Positions 39,319-43,937 of a DNA stretch of 43,937 nt are shown piece after piece. Position 1 is the stretch's first letter. Each line of letters begins with the position of its first letter. The notes under the pieces were generated by a model. It worked only from the letters and a program-made list of their open reading frames with translations. It ran no database searches and was not told the DNA's origin. A program made the position numbers and the translations under genes. Origin of the DNA: DATDAH01 sp036525535 (lineage in GTDB: Bacteria > Actinomycetota > Acidimicrobiia > Acidimicrobiales > DATDAH01); the NCBI GenBank assembly GCA_036525535.1, contig DATDAH010000043.1, positions 1-43,937 on the forward strand. The letters are read 5' to 3'.

Positions 39319-39370
39319 GGAGCCGATCGGCGGGCCGAGTAGGCCCGCAAGCCGATGAGCGACAGCGAAG
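39319..39370. repeat. Dispersed repeat copy C with terminator-like hairpin
   Basis: GGAGCCG at 39319-39325 is followed by a perfect hairpin, GCGGGCC (39330-39336) and GGCCCGC (39342-39348) with loop GAGTA, then TGAGCGACAGCGAAG. The flanking motifs recur in the gaps at 8330-8439 and 15156-15224. The hairpin lies directly behind the C45 stop and may attenuate or end transcription, although no T-tract follows. Confidence 0.45.
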
Positions 39371-39395
39371 AGGCCGCGACACCGCGATCCGGTAC

Positions 39396-40010
39396 GTGAA
39401 CCTCACGGCGGACTTGGCGCCGGCCTGTCACCGCCTGGAGATCTCGGCGTTCCCTTCCGCGGATCCCGCCGGCCTCCTGAGTGAGGAGGACATCCGCGTC
39501 TTCGCCGAGATCTTCCCGGAGGGCTTCTTCGTGGCCCTCGACGGTGACGAGCCCGTCGGCCAGGGGGCGGGGATCTTCGTCGACTTCGACTTCGCGACCC
39601 AGGTCCAGCACACGATCACGTCGCTGTGCGGGCCCCACCAGTGCGACAACCACGATCCGGAGGCCCATTGGTACTACGGCGTCGACATCGTGGTCTCGGC
39701 CGACCATCGCGGCCGCGGGATCGGCCGGAAGCTCTACGACCTGCGCAAGGACCTCGTCCAGCGCCACGACAAGCGCGGGATCATCGCCGGAGGTGACCTG
39801 CCCGGCTACCCCGAGCACGCCGGGGCCATGGACATCGAGACCTACGTCGCCAAGGTGGTGGCGGGCGAGCTGACCGACCCGACCTTGTCCATGCAGCTCC
39901 ACAACGGCTTCGAGGTCCGGGGCGTGATCCACGACTACCTGCCCCACGAGCACGGCGAGGACCACGCCAGCCTCATCGTCTGGGAGAACCCCGACTACTC
40001 CGGCGGCTGA
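39396..40010 (+). CDS. GNAT-family acetyltransferase
   Basis: A 204-residue GNAT N-acetyltransferase. The acetyl-CoA loop (motif A) is Val-Ser-Ala-Asp-His-Arg-Gly-Arg-Gly-Ile-Gly-Arg-Lys-Leu-Tyr, preceded by the strand Tyr-Gly-Val-Asp-Ile-Val. A His/Cys-rich insert (Cys-Gly-Pro-His-Gln-Cys-Asp-Asn-His) around residue 75 is unusual and may bind metal or substrate. The start is uncertain: the GTG at 39396 gives a short N-terminal strand, but an in-frame ATC ten bases earlier would include Ile-Arg-Tyr-Val, and no ribosome binding site or -10 box fits. It follows the C45 gene after 82 bp and precedes the acyl-CoA ligase by 4 bp. Substrate unknown. Confidence 0.85.
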   Translation: MNLTADLAPACHRLEISAFPSADPAGLLSEEDIRVFAEIFPEGFFVALDGDEPVGQGAGIFVDFDFATQVQHTITSLCGPHQCDNHDPEAHWYYGVDIVVSADHRGRGIGRKLYDLRKDLVQRHDKRGIIAGGDLPGYPEHAGAMDIETYVAKVVAGELTDPTLSMQLHNGFEVRGVIHDYLPHEHGEDHASLIVWENPDYSGG

Positions 40011-40014
40011 GCCC

Positions 40015-41442
40015 GTGCTCCTGCCCGACCTCGTCCTGGAGGCGGACCCGGACGCCAGGGCCCTGACCTTCGAGGACGAGTCCTGGACCTTCGGGCGTCT
40101 GGCCTCGGAGCTTTCGCGGGTTGCGGCCGCGGTGAGGGCCTCGACGGCACCGGGCGACCGAGTGGCCCTGGTCGGCCGCAACCGGCTGGCCTACGTCGCG
40201 GCCCTCTACGGCATCCCGGCCGCGGGGCGCATCGCCGTGCCCCTGAACCACCGCCTTGCGCCCGCCGAGATCGCCGCCCAGGTCGAGCGGGCGGGGGCCA
40301 CGCTCGTCATCGCCGATGACCTCGCCGGGGCTGTGCCCTGGGCGGCCTGGGAGGCCGAGGTGGCCGCGGCCCACCCCGGGCCACGGTCGGGGGCCCTCGT
40401 CGAGGACGATCCGGCCTGGATCCTCTTCACCAGCGGCACCACCGGGACCGCGAAGGGCGCCGTCCTGACCCACTCCAGCCTGCTCGCCGCTGTCCGGGGA
40501 GCGAACGCGGCTCGGCCGGTGGCCGACGACGACGTCTACCTGTTCTGCTTCCCGCTCTGCCACATCGCCGCCTACAACGTGGCCTGCCTGCATGCCGCGG
40601 GCCGCCCCGTGGTCCTCATGGCCGGCTTCGACGCCGCCACCCTCCCCCGCCTCGTGGCCCGCTACGGCGTCACCTCACTCTCCCTGGCGCCCACGATGCT
40701 GGTGATGCTGCTGGATGATCCGAGCCTCACCCCTGAGGCTTTCGCCTCCGTGCGCCAGGTGGCGTACGGCGCGGCGTCCATGGCCCCTGACCTGCTGCGG
40801 CGGGGCACCGAGATCCTGGACGTCGGCTTCGCCCAGGGCTACGGCATGACCGAGTTGTCGGGCAACGCGGTCTTCCTCGACGAGGAGGGGCACCGGGCGG
40901 GGCTCGGCGACCGGCCCCACCTCTTGAGGGCGGCGGGTCGGCCCAGCCCGCAGGCCGAGGTCCGGATCGCCGCGGACGGTGAGATCCTGGTCCGCGGCCC
41001 GCAGGTCATGGCCGGCTACTGGGACGACCCCGAGGCGACCGCGACGACCATCGTCGACGGCTGGCTCCACACGGGCGACATCGGCGAGGTCGACCACGAG
41101 GGCTACCTGTACGTCGTCGACCGGGCCAAGGACATCGTCGTCACCGGGGGCGAGAACGTGTCGTCCCGAGAGGTCGAAGACGTCCTCGCCGACCACCCGG
41201 GCGTGGCCACGGTGGCCGTGATCGGCGTGCCCGACGAGCGCTGGGGGGAGGCCGTGTGTGCTGTGGTCGTCCCCGTTCCCGGGGCCGAGCCCACCCTCGA
41301 GGACCTGGTGGCCTTCACTCGGGGCCGGTTGGGCGGCTTCAAGCAGCCGCGCCGCCTGGTCCTGGTCGACAGCCTGCCGGTGAACACCGCGGGCAAGGTC
41401 CTCAAGCGAGAGCTCCGCGAGCAGGTGACCGCGGATGCCTGA
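40015..41442 (+). CDS. AMP-forming acyl-CoA synthetase
   Basis: A 475-residue adenylate-forming ligase that activates a carboxylate with ATP to an acyl-AMP and then to a CoA thioester. The AMP loop is Phe-Thr-Ser-Gly-Thr-Thr-Gly-Thr-Ala-Lys-Gly, the A5 motif Tyr-Gly-Met-Thr-Glu, A7/A8 Thr-Gly-Asp-Ile-Gly-Glu and Asp-Arg-Ala-Lys-Asp, and the catalytic Lys is in Asn-Thr-Ala-Gly-Lys-Val-Leu-Lys near the C-terminus. It is slightly shorter than usual (about 500-550). The GTG start lies 4 bases after the GNAT stop, and its end overlaps the flavodoxin gene by 8 bases. In the suggested pathway it would activate the acid left after amine removal. Confidence 0.94.
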   Translation: MLLPDLVLEADPDARALTFEDESWTFGRLASELSRVAAAVRASTAPGDRVALVGRNRLAYVAALYGIPAAGRIAVPLNHRLAPAEIAAQVERAGATLVIADDLAGAVPWAAWEAEVAAAHPGPRSGALVEDDPAWILFTSGTTGTAKGAVLTHSSLLAAVRGANAARPVADDDVYLFCFPLCHIAAYNVACLHAAGRPVVLMAGFDAATLPRLVARYGVTSLSLAPTMLVMLLDDPSLTPEAFASVRQVAYGAASMAPDLLRRGTEILDVGFAQGYGMTELSGNAVFLDEEGHRAGLGDRPHLLRAAGRPSPQAEVRIAADGEILVRGPQVMAGYWDDPEATATTIVDGWLHTGDIGEVDHEGYLYVVDRAKDIVVTGGENVSSREVEDVLADHPGVATVAVIGVPDERWGEAVCAVVVPVPGAEPTLEDLVAFTRGRLGGFKQPRRLVLVDSLPVNTAGKVLKRELREQVTADA

Positions 41443-41902
41443 CGCCCGACTGCTCGTCGTCTGGCACTCGAACTCCGGCCACACCCAGGAGATGGTCGAC
41501 CTCGTCCTGGCCGGCTGCCGGGATCCCGAGGTCGGCGTCATCGACGTCCGCGATGTGCCTGCCCTGGAGGCCACCGCTGACGACGTGCGGTGGGCGACCG
41601 GCGTGATCCTGGGGACACCGGCGCACTTCGGGTACATGAGTGGGGCTCTCAAGCACTTCTTCGACACGGTCTACCTGGACCTGCTGGATCAGACCCGGGG
41701 GCTCCCCTACGCCTTGTTCGTGAAGGGCGGCAATGACACCGACGGAGCCGTCGCCGCCATCCACAAGATCGTGACCGGCCTGGCCTGGAAGGAGGTCCAG
41801 CCCCCGCTCACCGTGGTCGGCGACCTCACCGACGACCAGCGCGCCGCCTGCACCGAGCTCGGCCAGACCCTCGCCGCCGGCCTGTCCATGGGCATCTTCT
41901 GA
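41435..41902 (+). CDS. Flavodoxin-like NAD(P)H-dependent FMN protein
   Basis: A 155-residue flavodoxin-fold protein. The FMN phosphate loop reads His-Ser-Asn-Ser-Gly-His-Thr-Gln-Glu-Met near residue 11, and Gly-Thr-Pro-Ala-His-Phe-Gly-Tyr-Met-Ser-Gly is the usual flavin-ring loop of the WrbA/NADPH-dependent reductase type. It overlaps the acyl-CoA ligase by 8 bases, so it ends the run. It may supply electrons to an oxidase or reductase, but its partner is not identified. A small hairpin follows its stop. Confidence 0.9.
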   Translation: MPDARLLVVWHSNSGHTQEMVDLVLAGCRDPEVGVIDVRDVPALEATADDVRWATGVILGTPAHFGYMSGALKHFFDTVYLDLLDQTRGLPYALFVKGGNDTDGAVAAIHKIVTGLAWKEVQPPLTVVGDLTDDQRAACTELGQTLAAGLSMGIF

Positions 41903-41907
41903 GCCCT

Positions 41908-41924
41908 CTGGCCGGTCCGGTCAG
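41908..41924 (+). terminator. Weak hairpin between convergent genes
   Basis: CTGGCCGG and CCGGTCAG with a single T between them can form a stem (one G-U pair) in plus-strand RNA. It lies in the 18-bp gap after the flavodoxin gene and covers the stop of the convergent FGGY kinase gene. No T-tract is present. Confidence 0.3.
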
Positions 41925-43378
41925 TCGTTGAGGGCGTGGTGGAGGGGGCGGAGGGCGGCGAAGGCCGCCTGGAACTGCGCCTGGGCCACGGCGTACTGCT
42001 CGTGGGCCACGGGCTCGTGGACGGCGGACACGGTCGGCGTGGCCTCCGGGTCGGCGCCCTGGGCGTGGTTGGCGACGGCGACGGCGACCGCGACCTCGGG
42101 GTGGGCGAGGGTCGACACGGGGCGACCGAGGACGTCGGCCAGGGTCTGGGCCCAGCTGGGTGAGCGGGCGGTGCCGCCGAAGAAGACCAGCTCGGCGAAG
42201 GCCTGGCCGGTGAAGGCCTCGACCTCGGGCAGGAGCCAGGCCAGGTTGTGGGCCGTGCCCTCGACCATGGCCCGGACGAGGTCCTCCCTGGTCGTGCCCA
42301 GGGACACGTTCAGGAACCCACCCCGGGCCTTGCGATCGGCCGAGGGGGCGATGGAACCGACCAGCCACGGCAGGAAGAGGACCCCGCCCGCACCGGGGGG
42401 CGACGCCTCCATCGCCACTTCGAGGTGGGCGAAGGAGCTGTCGAGCAGTGTCATCCCGTGCTCGACCGCCCTCCCCGCCATGCCGTTCTCGGCCCAGGCC
42501 AGGTAGCGGCCGGGCACGGCGCTGGGCATCGAGACCAGCTCGGCGTCGAGGTCGATGCGCTTGTCGGCGACCGTGTCGAGGATCACCGCGGTCGTCCCCA
42601 TGTACAGCCCACCCCGTCCGGCACCGAAGACGCCGCCCGCCAGGGCCCCGGCGGCGCTGTCGTTCATCCCTGCCCGGACGTCGACGCCCTCGGGCAGGCC
42701 GAGCGAGGCTGCCACCTCGGGGCGCACCGGACCCACCACGGCGTCAACCGGGACCAGCTGGGGCAGACGGTCCCGGTCGACCCCCGAGAGCTCGAGGAGC
42801 TCCTCGTCGTACGCCGTCACGCCGACCGACCGGTTGTCGCAGAGCTGGGCCGTGAACTGCGTGTTCTGGGTGCCCACCGCCCGGCCCGACAGGCGGGCCA
42901 CCACGAGGTCCATGGCCTCCAGGTAGTGGGCCGTGCCGGCGTGGACCTCGGGGCGATCGCACTGGAAGTGGAGGAGGTGGCCGAGGGACAGCCCGCTGCC
43001 GATGGGCGGGATCCCGTGGACCTCGACGAAGCGCTCGAAGGCGTCGGGGTGCTCGGCCATGATCGCCCAGCAGTGGTCGCTCCCCCGCTGGTCGTCGTAC
43101 ATGGCCATCGGGGCGACCGGGTCCATCGCGGCGTCGACCGGGACGATCGACGAGTACTGGCTGCAGACGCCGATGGCCCGGACGGAGGGGTCGGCCACCT
43201 CGGCCACGGCCGCAGTGACGGCGGACCAGAGGGCGTCGGCGTCCTGCTCGACCACGTCACCGTCGCGCCAGGTCACCAGCGGCCGCTGGGCCGAGGCCTG
43301 CAGCCGGCCGGTCTCGTCGACCCGAGCCACCTTGACGTTCGTGCTCCCGACGTCGATGCCGAGGGCCGACCCGCGCAT
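41921..43378 (-). CDS. FGGY-family carbohydrate kinase (xylulokinase-like)
   Basis: A 485-residue sugar kinase of the FGGY family. The phosphate-1 loop is Gly-Ile-Asp-Val-Gly-Ser-Thr-Asn-Val-Lys, the phosphate-2 motif Gly-Leu-Tyr-Met-Gly-Thr-Thr-Ala, and the adenosine motif Phe-Gly-Gly-Thr-Ala-Arg-Ser-Pro. Gly-Met-Asn-Asp-Ser holds the catalytic Asp. Xylulose is the commonest substrate for such sequences, but ribulose, erythritol or others are possible. The start ATG overlaps the stop of the upstream PLP enzyme by one base (TGATG), so the two are in one transcript. The pairing of a kinase with a lyase of the sphingosine-phosphate type is notable. Confidence 0.92.
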   Translation of the reverse strand: MRGSALGIDVGSTNVKVARVDETGRLQASAQRPLVTWRDGDVVEQDADALWSAVTAAVAEVADPSVRAIGVCSQYSSIVPVDAAMDPVAPMAMYDDQRGSDHCWAIMAEHPDAFERFVEVHGIPPIGSGLSLGHLLHFQCDRPEVHAGTAHYLEAMDLVVARLSGRAVGTQNTQFTAQLCDNRSVGVTAYDEELLELSGVDRDRLPQLVPVDAVVGPVRPEVAASLGLPEGVDVRAGMNDSAAGALAGGVFGAGRGGLYMGTTAVILDTVADKRIDLDAELVSMPSAVPGRYLAWAENGMAGRAVEHGMTLLDSSFAHLEVAMEASPPGAGGVLFLPWLVGSIAPSADRKARGGFLNVSLGTTREDLVRAMVEGTAHNLAWLLPEVEAFTGQAFAELVFFGGTARSPSWAQTLADVLGRPVSTLAHPEVAVAVAVANHAQGADPEATPTVSAVHEPVAHEQYAVAQAQFQAAFAALRPLHHALND

Positions 43379-43937
43379 CAGGCCGGCAGGGCCTGTTGGT
43401 CGTCCATCATGTCGGTCATCACCGCCCGGATGAGCTCGTCGGCGTCCGGCGTCATGCCGCCCGGGATCCCGCCGTAGATGGCCCCGCTCCTGGGGGGCTC
43501 GTCGCCCTGCTCCTGGGCGTAGGCGACGGCGTCGGCCAGGTCGGTGGCGAACGCCTCGGTCACCCCGGGCTGGGTCTGGGGTCGGGTCACGGCCATGTGC
43601 AGGGCGTTGGGGTACTGCTGGCCGTTGAAGCGCCAGCCCCGGCCCCGCATGAAGTCGTTGACGTGGTACACGTCGAACTCGTCGGAGGTGAACGAGAACA
43701 GGAACGTGGGGTCCTCGCCGAGCATGCGCAGCTCGGGGTGGCTGCTCACCGCGGCCTGCATGGCGGCCGACGCCTCGAAGATCTGCTGGGCGTGACGCAA
43801 GTACCCGCCCCGGCCCAGCTTGAGCATCCCCGCCCAGGTGGCGGCCAGGAGGCCGCCGGAGCGCGAGCCCTCCATCCCCGGCGAGCAGTACTTGCCCCCC
43901 GTCCAGTCGGTCAGGAAGAAGTACTGGCTGTTGCGCA
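43378..43937 (-). CDS. PLP-dependent lyase/decarboxylase, C-terminal part (partial)
   Basis: The last 185 residues of a PLP enzyme whose start lies beyond the right edge. Lys-Tyr-Cys-Ser-Pro-Gly-Met-Glu-Gly-Ser-Arg-Ser-Gly-Gly-Leu followed by Ala-Ala-Thr-Trp-Ala-Gly-Met matches the region just after the PLP Lys in sphingosine-1-phosphate lyase and related group II decarboxylases. The active-site Lys itself would be outside the window. Such enzymes cleave phosphorylated amino alcohols or decarboxylate amino acids. The FGGY kinase follows with a one-base overlap. If the kinase acts on an amino alcohol or sugar that this enzyme splits, they would form a short pathway, but this is only an idea. 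Confidence 0.85.
   Translation of the reverse strand, partial: RNSQYFFLTDWTGGKYCSPGMEGSRSGGLLAATWAGMLKLGRGGYLRHAQQIFEASAAMQAAVSSHPELRMLGEDPTFLFSFTSDEFDVYHVNDFMRGRGWRFNGQQYPNALHMAVTRPQTQPGVTEAFATDLADAVAYAQEQGDEPPRSGAIYGGIPGGMTPDADELIRAVMTDMMDDQQALPA

Noticed and set aside
1..43937. tRNA, rRNA, CRISPR array, insertion sequence or phage genes
   Set aside because: No clover-leaf sequence, repeat-spacer array, transposase or integrase motif or structural phage gene was seen on reading. A dedicated search with tRNA and repeat-finding programs would be decisive.

Overview
The window is a chromosomal segment of a very GC-rich actinobacterium. Several things point that way: a complete conservon-type operon (sensor kinase, roadblock protein, DUF742 protein, small GTPase), homologues of the mycobacterial arabinofuranosyltransferases AftD and AftB, many GTG starts, and a large set of starts that sit 5-10 bases behind a TANNNT box with no ribosome binding site. 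The class Acidimicrobiia (Iamia/Ilumatobacter relatives) is my best guess, by inference only. I see no phage, transposase, CRISPR array, tRNA or rRNA. The window is almost fully coding; the largest gap is about 145 bp.

Positions 1-11,253 form an envelope-glycan neighbourhood: a family 2 glycosyltransferase with its DUF2304 membrane partner, a SAM methyltransferase, a 1450-residue AftD-like GT-C enzyme carrying two discoidin-like modules, three SGNH proteins (two are paralogous lipoproteins), another family 2 glycosyltransferase and a family 4 glycosyltransferase. These genes probably build, decorate or acylate a surface polysaccharide. The theme returns at 18,056-20,968 (OafA-like acyltransferase with an SGNH domain plus a glycosyltransferase) and at 34,839-36,737 (AftB-like GT-C enzyme).

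Positions 11,258-17,971 hold housekeeping and signalling genes: an alpha/beta hydrolase, a membrane GGDEF-EAL protein, a metallo-beta-lactamase-fold protein, a Gfo/Idh/MocA oxidoreductase coupled to an SDR, a tiny membrane protein and a cyclase-family hydrolase. Between the cyclase and the acyltransferase lies a perfect 50-bp palindrome inside a second inverted repeat.

Positions 20,998-28,297 contain the conservon, read leftward, and a divergent rightward run of a DUF4388 protein, a CapA-like lipoprotein and an M18 aminopeptidase with overlapping ends.

Positions 28,368-43,937 are rich in amine and amide chemistry: a copper amine oxidase with every catalytic residue in place, a C69 Ntn-hydrolase, a class C beta-lactamase-like serine hydrolase, an amidase, a ferritin-like di-iron protein, then a run of class III aminotransferase, C45 Ntn-hydrolase, GNAT acetyltransferase, AMP-forming acyl-CoA ligase and flavodoxin-like protein, and finally an FGGY kinase behind a truncated PLP-dependent lyase/decarboxylase. 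The run suggests breakdown of an N-acylated amine or omega-amino acid, but the substrate cannot be read from sequence.

The most unusual sequence-level features are the 50-bp palindrome, an 11-bp inverted repeat that pairs two outward-facing promoters, a glycosyltransferase whose frame offers only ATC as a full-length start, a divergent gene pair whose start codons lie 11 bp apart, and a dispersed GAGCGCAGCG-containing intergenic repeat.
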